Of a DNA stretch of 64,000 nt, positions 31,017 to 43,290 are shown one piece after another; the first letter of the stretch is position 1, and the number at the start of each line of letters is the position of its first letter. The stretch comes from Aplidium turbinatum (lineage: Eukaryota > Chordata > Ascidiacea > Aplousobranchia > Polyclinidae), in assembly GCA_918807975.1 (NCBI GenBank), contig OU964918.1, positions 6,882,001-6,946,000 on the forward strand, written 5' to 3'. The notes under the pieces are model-generated. The model saw only the letters and a program-made list of their open reading frames with translations, made no database searches and had not been told where the DNA came from. The translations under genes were made by a program, and so were the position numbers.

Positions 31017-34000
31017 TTAGGTGTTCTTTACGGGGGCGAGGCACGAAATATCCCTCAACACGTAGTCTACTTTCACTTTCCCCGTACTCTCATCATAGTT
31101 GCAGACGGCAACTTTGGCTCTACGAACCACAGGCTTCCCTTTCCTAATTTGTGGAACTACCTCATGCACCCTCCCAAGTTGATACTTCCCACGTTTACCA
31201 ATGTCTTGGAGAGAACCTACCACTACAAGTTGACCAGGCTCCAAATTCTCGGCCATTTTTAGCCATTTTTTCCGGCCCTGAAGACCTGGCAAGTAAAAAT
31301 CGATCCATTTATTCCAAAACTGCTGAGAAAGTGACAAATTGAACCGATAATCCCTTCTTAATTGGTCACGATCATGTGGTTGCCCAACAGCACAGTATGG
31401 GTCTAAGTATGGGGTCAAAAGTGAGGCAGGGGTGATGACAGTAAAATCCCTAGGGTCGTCACTCAAAGGTACCAAAGGGCGTTCGTTCACGATCCGAACG
31501 GCACTGCCTGTGTACGTAAGCAGTTCAATAAAATTGGGCTTACGAATTGAAGAGTCCAAAATGTGAAAAAATGCGATTTTAAATTGTTTTACCATTGCCT
31601 CCCAGGCGCTACCTTGCGCCGGAGCATACGGAGGTATAAATTCCCAGTTTATCTCTCTCTGTCTCAGGGCGTTGTGAAATTCAGCTGATTCTATCAACTC
31701 GGGTAACTTCTTAGATGCTGCCTGAAAGGTACTTCCATTATCGGAATAGATAGCATTAACCTGCCCACGTAAATCTGTAAACCTTGTAAAGGCAAGTAAA
31801 AAATCACTCAGCGACAATGACGTGACCAGCTCAACATGAATAGCGCGAGATGCCATACATGTGAATAAGAGTCCCCAAGCTTTTTTGTGACTCCTACCTT
31901 CAACAAAGGTCAATGGTCCAAGATAGTCCAAGCCGCAATCAAAAAAGGGTTTCCTATGGGCAGTTGTGCGAGACAAAGGTAAATCAGACATGAGCTGCCT
32001 TATAGGCCGAGCTTTCTCAATCGCACATACACCACAAGATACCTCTTCACGGAAGCATTACCATTAGCGATCCAAAACTTCTGTCGCGTAGACAACAAAG
32101 TGTGTTGTACTCCACAGTGCGCATTTCGATTATGATGCGACAGTACAACAAGCCTAGTGAAGGGGTGTTTCGAAGGCAAAACAATCGGATGCTTTGCTTC
32201 TAGAGAAATCTCGGGAGAATTACTTAAGCACCCTTCAATGCGGATTACACCAGCATCATCTACACAAGGTCTGTACTTTTTAAGTGAACGCAATTCCTTC
32301 AAGCGTTCCTTCTCACGTTGCGAAGCGCCAACACTACCCCGCTTTATCACTTCCTCAAGTGCATCCAGCGATCGTTTGGTCATTAAATGTAACACATCGC
32401 CATACACGCTCTTCTGAACAAACTTCACAGTTAAGTCTAAGGCTCTATTAAGATAAGAGGCGTCCAGTTTTGGCTTCATAAAGCTACGCTTTCTCGTTTT
32501 ACAGCACAAAAATTCAACAAAAGCAACCAAATAAGCAATTCTCTTTTTCATAACATACAAAGAAGGTGCGGCCTCGATCAATCTGTGAAGGCCACCCTGT
32601 CCAACGTCAAGCGACCCCTCTTCGTCACGAAGATATAGGCTATGGACAGGTACTGGAGTGGGGTTTTCTACAGATGGAATTTCTTCACACTGATAGAGAA
32701 AACTAGAACCATTTAACCACAACTCTCGAAACTCTTTCTTTGTAATAAGATTTGGCCTTGTGCCAACATCAGCTGGGTTCATATCGGTAGGGCAAAAACG
32801 CCAATCCTGGGCTCCAGATAACAATAAAATATGCTCAACTCGACGCGTAATAAACTTATTCAAACGTAAATCAGGGTTCTTAACCCACTGCAACACAGTC
32901 CGAGAATCACACCAAAAATACTTACTGCAGTCGGGCATCTTCAATGCCTCGTAGGCCTGCTTCACGAGTCTTGCTGTATTTAAAGCGGCAACAAGCTCTT
33001 TCCTAGCTATCGGCCAAGAAAACTGATTTTTTACAACAATGGTAGATTTACCCAGAACGAAAGACACACTCGGAACTCCGTTAACCAGTCTACGTAAGTA
33101 AACAACAGAAGAGAAAGCTTGATTCGAAGCATCACTAAACCCATGCAATTGATATGAAACAATATCATCAGGACTGCACACACCAGAGTTTGCAAAATAC
33201 CATCTCGGTAACGAAAAATCCTTAAGCAGGTCCAAAGAGCGAAGCCACGACTCCCACTCTTTAACAAAGCTATCAGGGACCTCGGTGTCCCAATCAAACT
33301 TGTCTATCGCCAATTGCTGAAGTATAAGGCGTGCTTTTAGAAAAAATGGCGCTCCAAAGCCTAGCGGATCAAAACTTTGTCCAAGCTGACTGAGCATACT
33401 TCGGCGCGTGTGTTTAGCTAAGGGCTTTAAGGAACATGCGATACGCATCTCGTCAGACTCGGTTTGCCACACACAACCCAATGTCTTCGCTGATGGCAAA
33501 GTCATATTTTCAGTCTGAAAGTCAATGTCACGAATCAAAGGTGAAAGCATCTCATTATCCAAATTTGACAAGACAATCATAGACTCCTTGTTAGCACTCC
33601 ACTTAACAAGTTTAAACCCACGGCTATCAAACAAAGCAATTGATTCATGAGTGATTTGCTGAGCTTCCTCTAAGCTATCAGCCGAAAATATAAAATCATC
33701 CATGTACATATTATTTGCAATATTGCAGAGAGTCAATTCACCAGCACTGCTGGGATTCTGCTCGATCATTTTCTTTATAGCCAAGCAAGCGATATACGGG
33801 CTACTCTTTATTCCCCAAGGGTGTACACAAAAACGAAATGGTACCATCCTACCATTTTCAAGGTCATCATCTTCAAACCACAATATACGAAACAAATCCC
33901 TTTGCGACTCCGGTAACTTTATTTGAAAGAAGCATTTAGTCACATCAGCCATGAGACCAAATCTACCAAGCCGAAATCTAGCCAAGACATCTACCAGAGG

Positions 34001-37000
34001 GTTTAACAAGTCAGGACCCGAAAACATTACATCATTAACACAAGTTCCTCGAAATTCAGACTTGCCATCGTAAACAATGCGCTTTTTTAATTGTGACGTC
34101 ACAAAGTATGGTAAATACCATTCAAATCCCTTGACATTTCCTGCTTCACCCGCGCGCTCAATATAGCCATTAGATTTAAGATCTTTCATGGTGTCAGTAA
34201 GGAAATCACGAAGTTCAGGTTGTTTTAAAGCTTTCTTTCTTAAAGCAGCAGCTCTATCTGACGCCAACACAAAATTGTTAGGTAGATCAATATCTTCCTT
34301 CAACGGAACAGGTATCTCAAATCGACCATCTTTCAACTCAATATTCGGTTCGACAAGTTCTCTAGCCAAAATATCATTGCGAGACAATTCACAGGTTTCA
34401 TTTTGCAAAGTCAAATCCTGAATGACTTTATTCAGGTCTGCTATTTCCATATCGCGAGACTCAATTTTACGCTGAAAGCCAGAGATGACATCCGACTCTG
34501 AAGACGTCTGCACTCTGCACACTTTAGCAACGCTTTCAACTAAGGGTGACTTACCACCACAAGCCAACCAACCGAGAGGAGTGAGCAAAGCATGCGGTTC
34601 ACTACGATTGTCACCAACACGCTCTTCTTTTGCACACATCAAATAAGCGTTGTCGTTGCCAATCAGTACATCTACAGTACTACAATCATTCAAATGAAAC
34701 ATATTCACGTCATGAAAATGACGGAAACCACTTAAATCTTGTTTATGGGGTAAAGTTTTAACATCGTCAGCCCAAGCTGGGTTAACCACCGAGGTTATAT
34801 CACAAAACAGTTCATCAGTCTCTAACGACTGGATGTTGAGTTTAACAAGGTCAGCACAAGTAGGTTTCTGACCAGCCAGAGTATCCATTTTAAACGACGC
34901 TTTATCATACGGTTTAAGACCAAGTTCGCACACCAAGTCACTCGAAACAAAGGTCAACTGCGAACCAGGATCATGCTGACAATACACCAACTTTGATTTG
35001 CCAGCCATTGGATTCAAAACACGAGCAGCAGTAACGCGGTTAAAGGCTGCTTTAACATTTCCAATCTTAACATTACGCACAGGAACTCTGGCACCAGCCT
35101 CATCTTTACCGACCAAATCCAGAGAATCACGTGACGTCACATAAAAATCATGCAGAAGAAAATAGTGTTTCCTATCGTTGGTAGGTCCACACTGACGACA
35201 GTTGTTTGCATGATTACAGCCCTTAACCATATGCTGGCGCAAACAGTTCAAGCATTTGCCAGCTTTCACAATGACATCTCTCCGATCTTTAGGTGTCAAG
35301 CGCAAAAATTCTTTACAATTAGACAAAAAATGATATTCAACTTGACCACGTGACGAACAACAAAAACATGCCGGTATGTCACTACGTCTGGCCACACCGC
35401 CGCGCGGTGCGCCAACAGCAGTCGAGTACTGCGAACTCCCTGAAATCACATTATCATGGGGTTTTACCGACGTCTGCCTAACCGGACATGAAGGCAATTT
35501 TCCTTTGCCAAACTTTTTAAATTGCTGCGACTCACCAGAATCGCCCATTAGCATAATGCTAAAATCAGTCGACTTGCGCGTTTCCTCCCGTACTACAAAA
35601 TCAAACAAACTCTGAAAGGTAGGTTCCTCAGTGCTACCATACTGATCACCTAAAAAGTCAAGATAACGCTGCTTAGCGTCAAACGGGAGTCGCTTAGCCA
35701 AATCCAAAACAAAACGTCCTTCTAATTTATCACGCTGACCATAAGCTTTCGCGTAAAGCAAACACTGCGACAATTCATCTTTAAACTCTTTCAAATCACT
35801 GGAAGAGATAGAAGTCAATTTGCTACCATAGCGATACTTTCTAATTTCTGGTTCTGCGAAAAGACCTCCACGAACCCCAAAACGTTGGGACAAGCGAGCT
35901 AACGACATTTCTATCCTGTCTTCCTCTGACAAGCCAGGAGTGTCAGAAACCAAATTAGCAATCGTTTGTGCAGCTGTTCTAACACAAGCTGCTTGCAACA
36001 AAGTCAAACGAGTTCCCTTAAAGGGCGAAGCTGCCATCAAGGCCATAACACGATTTTTAAAGAAGACAAATGGCATATTATTACCATCGTAACCAATCAA
36101 GGCCGCCTTATCGAAGAACGTCCTATTATTTTGGTATTCAAAAAAGCAATCCTGCTGTTGAGAACTCGATTTAGCGGGAGAAGACAAGCTATATCCCTTA
36201 ATGGGCTGAGTGGGCTCAGTCACATGCACAGCCCGATCACGATCCTCACATACGTTAAAATCAGGAGACACGATACGCCTCTCACAACCACCCAAATTAC
36301 GTGTAGCTGGGCGATCAAAAACTAGCGGCGCTGAAAACTGTGAAGGGGGCAAAGCATTACTGCTAATGGCGGCCCCGTGACCTGTACGCTCTGGGGGAGG
36401 AGTTCGGTTGTAATTTGCAGACCTTGGCTCTACAGCCTTCGGAAGATCCTTAGCCGCGGCCCCGAGACCTCCTGAAACAGCTGGAAAACATGTGGATTGT
36501 ACAGGTCCACTTACGGATTGAACAGGCGTGTGGAAAAGGTTAGGTAAATTAAGCTGTGATTGATGTTCACTTCTGGAATGCCTAGAAGAGCCCTTCCTAG
36601 AGCTACGCCGGGAGCCCAACTCAGAACGATATTCAGCTAAAACTACCTCTTTACGTTGTTCGGCCCTCAACTGAGCGTCTTTGAGTGCGAACTCAGCAGC
36701 TCTAGCTTCGGCTCTCGCGGCGGCCTCAGCAGCTCTCGCTTCGGCCTCAGCAGCTCTCGCGTCGGCCTCAGCTCTCGCGGCAGCCTCAGCTCGTATGGCC
36801 TCAGCTCGTATGGCCTCAGCTCTTGCGGCAGCCTCAGCTCGTATGGCTTCAGCTCTTGCGATGGCCTCAGCAGCTCTTGCTTCGGCCTCAGCTTGGATCT
36901 GGAGCTCCTCTCGTCTTAACTGTAGGTTAATTTGTGCAACTATCCGTGACGAGCTCTCAGACATCCTAGTGCTTACATTTGAGGCGCTATCCTCAGGATG

Positions 37001-37435
37001 TATGTCAGCATCCAACCTATCTGACAACTCACTTTCTTTTTGTTCGAAGTTATTTTTTAACGAGTTAAATTCGGGATCTACCCTATCACGAAGTTCTGCC
37101 AAGATTGCAGAGTTAACAATTTTACTCAAAAGAGCATGGAAATGCCGTAATTCCTCTTCTAAAGTAGATAACTTAGATCTAAAAATTAACAGTTCCTGCT
37201 TATCACTCAAAGAACCTAGGGCCACAGAAAGTTTCCCAATTTGAGTCAAAATATCCCGTCTAAGATGCCGGGCCTCTCGAACTGACTTAGCCTCATCGTT
37301 AATGGGTCCCTCCCCAGAATGGCCTGCCCGACCGCAAAGAACATCATCAGGCTTAAACTCAGTCGAGTCGACGGCGGTCGAGTCCCTGTCGCCACCGAGT
37401 GTAGACATATTAAATGTTAGGGCTAAATTTAACAA
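31017..37435 (-). CDS. BEL/Pao gag-pol coding region
   Basis: Fossil coding region in family order. The gag part (about 37435-35600) has a coiled-coil stretch rich in Arg-Ala-Glu repeats (about 36900-36600) and CCHC-like zinc knuckles (about 35370-35170). A retropepsin-like segment follows near 34960, then reverse transcriptase with YMDDF near 33700, RNase H with GFSDASNQ near 33135, and integrase with an HHCC-like finger near 32110 and DYLGPL near 31935. The integrase C-terminal part ends at 31017. Such elements are made as one Gag-Pol polyprotein. About one break is present. The 310 bases between 30710 and 31016 form the 3' untranslated part. Confidence 0.93.
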
Positions 37436-37808
37436 TTAAAAAATTAAATTACACAAACACACAAATTACAGTAGTTATAAAAAACTTAACTGCAAAGGCC
37501 GTAAAAAATACAAAAAAGAATTTAAATGCACGATACCGTATAGCTGTACGAGTATGTGAAGTCCAAACGTCCACAAAACTTGCTTGGATTCTTCCACTTG
37601 AATCTTCAAGCACAGATGGATTGCCTTTAATCTTCTTTCTTGCCAATAAATGTCAAAGTTATTTTTCTTCTGTACCAAACCGAGAAGAAATGTCTTTACT
37701 TTTCTTTACTTCTTTAGACTACCAACCAATAAGATCTTCTTTTATTATTTCTTTGCTTCTAAGTGCTTCTTAGCCTACCAACTAACCAACTTCGTCTTTT
37801 ATTTTTTA

Positions 37809-38365
37809 TGGTCACAGCGGTAAACCATAATTTCTTCGTGGGAAAATTGTAACTTAAAGTTCCCGGATCCTTTCGTCTGCATATAATGACCGAAGAAACA
37901 CACACTTGAACTTCTTTTCAAAAAGTGTATTTCTGTAAAAATTAGCCCACGGCTACCGAAAACGAGGGGGTGCAACGCGTACACCACTTAAACTGTCACT
38001 ACACAACAGATTACTTGGATAAAAGACGGAACTTTTGTCCAGCTAGCAAGCACTAAGCCAACAGTTAAATGTGCGGCCAACTTTCAAACAATCATTTTAC
38101 GAATGACCAGAATAGATATCAATATCTCAAATTCACGTAGAAAGTAACTGTGACGCAATAAATGAAAGACAATTATGAAGTCATTCCAACAGGTGTTTAA
38201 GCTGATGTAATATTTCCTGTTTAAACAGGCCCAAACAGGTCCAAACAGGTCTTATGAACGATGGTGCAATTTTGGCACATGCTTTAGGAATTTCCATGAC
38301 GTAATATTCAGTAGACTTGAACGGTTTTTATATGACGTTTGATTTGGTGAAAATTGTCGGGAACA
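37809..38365 (-). repeat. BEL/Pao LTR (5' LTR of the minus-strand element)
   Basis: 557 bp, starting TGGTCACAGCGG and ending GTCGGGAACA on the plus strand, followed by the GACAT target duplication. It closely matches the LTRs at 57578 and 63116. A non-coding leader (about 37436-37808) separates it from gag. Confidence 0.93.
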
Positions 38366-38750
38366 GACATAAAGACATGCCAAGTGGGTAGGACATGTAG
38401 CAAAAAAGATGGACAACAGTTGAGCTAATACAACTACAGTGTGGACATAAAGACATGCCAAGTGGGAAGGACATGTAGCAAAAAAGATGGACAACAGTTG
38501 AGCTAATACAACTACAGTGTGGACATAAAGACATGCCAAGTGGGTAGGACATGTAGAAAGAATGCCGGACAGCAGTTGAGCCAAAATAACTACAGAATGG
38601 ACATCAAGGCAAGTAAAGTGGGAAGGACATGTAGAAAGAAGACGGATAACAGTTGAGCTAATATAACTACAGTGCGGACATAAAGACATGCCAAGTGGGT
38701 AGGACATGTAGAAAGAATGCCGGACAACAGTTGAGCTAATATAACCACAA
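38366..38750. repeat. 78-bp satellite, right part
   Basis: About five units, same words as at 29400-30152, starting with the GACAT duplication shared with the left part. Minus-strand frames that repeat a 26-residue unit here are products of the array. Confidence 0.93.
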
Positions 38751-39739
38751 AATGAACACTAAAAAAAGCAAACAGATGAAATGAGAGAAATCAAGGAGAT
38801 GACGCGATGATGTTAAAATGTTGATATCATCTTGATACGAACGCGAACGATGGAATGGTGTAGAACCAATAGCGACCGTTTTGTCTCGATTTTCAACCAA
38901 ATTCAATTCTACACCACTGCGCTTTCTTGCTGTATTACATTTCAACGTATATCACCACTCTGAGCCACCACAGAGCTGTGATCTGAACTAGATCGTGACA
39001 AACGTTTTGATCAGAAGCAGTGGATTGTGACGTGACTCTTGGGTTTGCTTCTCATATTGTAGACAGAAAAATCATTCTATTTTGACTGTGGTAGGAATAA
39101 ATTGCAATTAGTGCTGTTATAATAACGAAAAACTGTCAAGATAGTTTTAGCTCAACGAATGTATTTTCATGACATACAAATGCGCAACTACCAGCGTTCA
39201 GTGAATTTAATTATATTCATTTGTTTGCACTGCTTTCTTGCATCAAAACGCATGGATCAAAGTTGCTTTGGTTGCTCGTCGTTTTGAACATGTTTCATCG
39301 GATTTCAAATTTTACGCTTTCAAACAAATTTTATCAAGATCCATTCCCTATCAGCTTGGTTTGTGCATTGGCTAGTGTAGGTGGCCATCCCGCTACTCGA
39401 AGGGCCGCATGCGGCTCTTAGCCCGATATTACAACGGATATTATGTGGCTTTTTCTTTCTTATTATATATGTGTTTTTATTTGTTATTTGTGTTAGAGTG
39501 TGCAGAATGACTTGCATGAATATGCTTAAGTCAAGTTTGTATAAGATATTCTCAATCGAGATGCTTCGTTCCAACCACTGTTGGGAAGTGCGTGTGAGTC
39601 ATGATAGAAACTGTTTATGTCGTCAGAATGGAGTTGTGAGTGCTGCACATTGCCACCAAATGCACTCTTGTGCTGTAAAATGGCCAGGCAGGCAAATTAA
39701 AAGAACTGATTGCACGCAGGGCGCAAAGGGTTAATTCCA
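38751..39739. other. Spacer with a small hAT-like scrap
   Basis: No supported gene. At about 39398-39420 GGGCCGCATGCGGCTCTTA is a palindromic word common in hAT elements. Frames at 39221-39734 lack known motifs. Confidence 0.35.
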
Positions 39740-39821
39740 AGACAGCCACTTTATCTGGTCTAGATCTGGTCAGATCCGTACCTGACCTGGTAGAGATCTG
39801 AACCAGATAAAGTGGCTATCT
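39740..39821. repeat. Perfectly centred 82-bp inverted repeat
   Basis: Two 28-bp arms (39740-39767 and 39794-39821; core GCCACTTTATCTGGT) are inverted copies with about three mismatches. The loop contains another stem, GGTCAG / CTGACC. It could form a cruciform or be a tiny foldback element. Function unknown. Confidence 0.82.
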
Positions 39822-40072
39822 AGATTGTTACTTTAAAGTGCTTTCATGTTTTTATTTGAAATGCTTTAGCATCATTTCAATTCAGCAGTTTGAAAGAACA
39901 CTAGTTTGCTTTGACAAGGATGCAGGTATGGTTATCACCAAAACATTTTGAAAGTAGTTTTGTCATTTCTTTTAAAGATAAAGTGAAGCTGAATTGATTG
40001 ATTTCTATTTGTGCTGTTAATTTTGTAGAATGATCAGTTTAATAAACTCAAAATGACAGGAAAAAATGCACT

Positions 40073-40458
40073 GCAAAATGAAAATATGAGGATGAACACA
40101 GAACGTTTTTAACCGAATGGGAGATTCTATATTTTTTTTATTGAACGCAATGCAAAGCCATTTTGCTTTTTATGTCAAGCGCCACTATCTCAATTTAAAC
40201 GTTCAAATCTTCATCGTAACTTTAGCTCACATCATCATGCTAACTTAGACGAGGAATTTCCGAACGAAAATGCACAGCAAAACGAAAATATGAAGATGAA
40301 CACCGAACATTATTAAACTAATGGGAGATTATAAATTTTTGTATTAAACGTAATAGAAGGCCTTGTATGTCAAGTGTCATTAGCTCAATTTAAAGTTTCA
40401 AATCTTCAGCGTCACTTTCGCTCACATCATTATGCTAACATGGACCAGGAATTGCCAA
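40073..40458 (+). repeat. Tandem duplication of a BED-finger coding segment
   Basis: A unit of about 204 bp occurs twice (40073-40276 and 40277-40458). Copy 1 encodes CFLCQAPLSQFKRSNLHRNF then SSHH; copy 2 encodes QVSLAQFKVSNLQRHFRSHH with the first Cys pair eroded. Both are BED-type zinc-finger segments of a hAT transposase. Confidence 0.78.
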
Positions 40459-40998
40459 AAAGAACTGAACTTCGAAAGCATAAGTTAAACACTTTGAAAA
40501 GAAAGGCAAAAAAGCAGATACACTTTTCCAAATGTTTATGAAGCAATTAGAGACAGCAACGCTTGTATCGTATCAAATGGCTTGGAACATTGCACGAGCC
40601 AACAAAAACATACAGTGAAGTAAAGTTCGTTGAAAAATGCATTTGGGACATGGTTGAAATATTGTCTCCTGAAAAAAAAAATGATACTAGACATCCAAAT
40701 GTCCCGCCATACTATTCAACGCAGAATATCATACATTAGCACGCACATTCAATCACAGTTACACTTTGACCTTCAAGCATGTGAGTATTTCAGCGTCGCA
40801 TTAGATGAGAGTTGTGGCATGCAAGACAAACCTCAGTTGGCAATATTTGCATGGTCTGTGTTTCATGATTGTTCGATTAAAAAAGAGTGGCTTGATATTG
40901 TTCCATTAACCCTATCTGTAGCGACACGTTGTTTTATGAGGAGTGAAATATTTCATAGAAGGAAATATGCTAGAAATATGAAATTTCTTGGCTTTTAA
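40459..40998 (+). pseudogene. hAT transposase fragment (GTF2IRD2/ZBED-like)
   Basis: Downstream of the doubled finger, 40459-40998 encodes in more than one frame RKHKLNTLKRK, then from 40630 an open piece with HTIQRRISYISTHIQSQL, CEYFSVALDES, MQDKPQLAIF and EWLDIVPL. The R.S..I..QL...L..C..FS.A.DES.D..D..QL.IF pattern is the N-terminal part of the catalytic domain of GTF2IRD2/ZBED5-like hAT transposases, with the first Asp in ALDES. The rest of the catalytic domain is absent and stops are present. Confidence 0.8.
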
Positions 40999-42330
40999 TT
41001 TTATTCTTTGTGAATTTTCTATACCTACACTGGTCATTTTTCTACCTTCTTGCCCTTCACAATAAGCATTTCGTCTCAGATGACTAGACATTTTCGTGCA
41101 ATGCTAGTTATATATATGTTAATGTAAGTGCAATATACATGTTGATGCAATTACTTTGAAATGTAAAAACGCCCAAAAATGCTTTAGCCTATGTTTATGG
41201 GTAAAAGTAATTTTTTGTTTCGTTTAGCATTACTTTATGTTATAATTCAAAAATTTCAATTTTGAAGCTATTTTCGGAAAATTAGAATAAAAACGGCCTT
41301 CTGGCGTTTTTTCAACTCAAACACTTTATTTCAATAAATTTGTTGGGTAAAAATTTAATTTCTATAGCCTAGGCACAATACACATTAGGGTGGAGTGAAA
41401 CATAGGGTCAAAAATTTAAGTTGATAGAATTAATCTATAATTGTTACTAAAAGTTGTGATCTGGTAAATGTATTTACATGCTGAAATATTTCCGATTTTA
41501 ATAAACGTTTACGTCTGCCCCAAGTCGATTGAAGTTTTCTCTGATATTTTGGAGTCATGACGTCATCTAAATTAGCAGATCGTCACTTTTATCTCACTTC
41601 TACCTTCGGTACTTCTATCTAACAATATCAGAGTTATAAATTACACATAAATCGTTGCAACGCAGTGGAAAATACGTTTTGTAGAACGCTTGTTGCTTGT
41701 ATATTATCAACTGACAAGAAAAAAAACAGATTTTAAAATGTATGCAATGCCATGTAGTCTTTGCGAATGATGAAATATGGCTAACAAATAGTTCAAGCAA
41801 AACTATAACTTCATCAATATTAATTTAGCCAATTTACCTACAACTTTCTAACAGCATGAACGCTCTATAGCCTACTTGTTACAAAAAAATTATTGGATGA
41901 AAAATCTCTCTAACAGATTGGAAATTGAGCGCATTTCATACTGGAAACACCAGCAAAATATACACTTGATTCGATTTTCATTTTCCTGCATGGGAAAGCA
42001 AATTGTATCGCTATACTGAGATGTGCGAATCATACAAAACATGGCTTACCTCATGGTGCTGAAATCCAAGATCCAGAAAGAACACTACTGAATATGCCCT
42101 TTGCCCACAGGCGATAAATCACAAACATCAGGTATAAGGACTTCTTAGGCCAATTGGTTCAGAAGCATGCAGGCTGCATGCCATGTGATGAAGAAGAAAT
42201 TTCATAACAGTGAAATCATCTCAGTTGTAATGCAGACCAAGTTAACTTTGAGATAAATCTATTTCGAATGCAGATTCCTAGACTTGTCACCTTATATTGA
42301 AGAAATATTAGTTACAAGTATCTACAACAA
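40999..42330. other. Spacer, nothing recognised
   Basis: AT-rich, over 1.3 kb, with no supported frame or repeat. The 61-codon minus-strand frame at 41615-41800 has no motif. Confidence 0.4.
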
Positions 42331-42334
42331 TTGT

Positions 42335-43290
42335 AGGGGAGATGTGGGACCAATGAAACAAAATGGGTATTTTTCCGTTGTCACGCGTGATTTTCGCTGT
42401 ACAGGGCTACTTAAGCGTTTGAGGGAAGCGCATCTTCTTACTGTATTCATGCATAGCTAGGGCTTCGGATTGGACCACAGATTAAAAAATTATTTCACTT
42501 TTTAAATGTTCACTTTTTTGTTTCATTGGTCCCACCTGGGTGGGACCTTTGCAACACACCAATGGGACCAATGAGACAGGTTTACTACTTACACGAAAAC
42601 TGTACTTTTTCTGAAGAAAGATTGCATTTTGTGTAAAAGCAAAGAACAAGAAGTTTCTAGAACGAACATGAACAGATGGAAGAACGAACAAGCTGATTCA
42701 ATACAAAATTGTTTAAACAGTAACAGTTAGCTGGGGAGGGGTCGTCACAGACGGCAATGTGATATTGTGACAAGTTTATTGCAAATTTCAAAACACCAGA
42801 CAAGCGTTTCGTTTTGGCAACAGAGGTTGGGTCTGGCAGAAGACATACAATATCACAATGAGACACATAAGCCACATTTTCATTTTCTGGGAACACAAAA
42901 CAGTCCTTCATTTGTCTGATGTTTTCTCAATTCAGTTTTAATAACTCAATTTCATAGTCATTATCTTGATCAGGTCCATGTGCAAGCCGGCCGATGAAAT
43001 GTTTAAATTTACCACCTGCATTTGCATGAACTTTGGACATTACATAGGTTCCAGTAGAAAGACAATCAGGAATTATGTTTTGCAATGCATTTTCTTCACA
43101 TGAAACATCACTGGTATTGGTGCAAACACTCTCAACTTCAGTTTCTAGATGAACTTTCACAACACTGCTTGTGCTAGATTCTGAAGATTTTCGCAACTGA
43201 TTTACGTTTTCGTAATTTTCCCTTTTTTCTCTTTGCAACTGCTTTTGGATATGGCCGTATTGAAGATAACAAAATCGAATCATTTTTTTT
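42335..43290 (-). pseudogene. Decayed pogo/Tigger-like element tail
   Basis: The left edge GTAGGGGAGATGTGGGACCA and the internal GTTTCATTGGTCCCACC look like termini of pogo-group elements. The minus-strand pieces 43283-42927 (TGTYVMSKVHANAGGKFKHF, GRLAHGPDQDNDYEIELLKL) and 42911-42657 (FVFPENENVAYVSHCDIVCL, LPDPTSVAKTKR) follow the layout of the extra C-terminal domain found in some pogo-type transposases (YV.VK....K..Y.G.I...D......F.....F..P...D...V...DIV..LP.P). No DDE core remains, so assignment is tentative. Confidence 0.42.

Larger units (their letters stand above)
30153..38365 (-). mobile_element. BEL/Pao LTR retrotransposon, nearly whole
   Basis: A fossil or recently active copy: 8213 bp bounded by 557-bp LTRs and flanked by GACAT on both sides (30148-30152 and 38366-38370). 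It is inserted on the minus strand in a 78-bp satellite. The interior holds one long gag-protease-reverse transcriptase-RNase H-integrase coding region. It looks nearly whole, with about one break. The LTRs are alike except for a cluster of differences near one end, suggesting a young insertion with some LTR exchange. Confidence 0.94.

Noticed and set aside
36681-37244. A 187-codon Ala/Ser-rich plus-strand frame, with a counterpart at 58736-59332
   Set aside because: It is the antisense of the Arg-Ala-Glu-rich gag coiled coil; GCN-type codons leave the complement open.
38252-38707. A 151-codon minus-strand frame and similar ones at 29762-30249
   Set aside because: All follow the 78-bp satellite (26 codons), with parallel open frames and no protein-like conservation.
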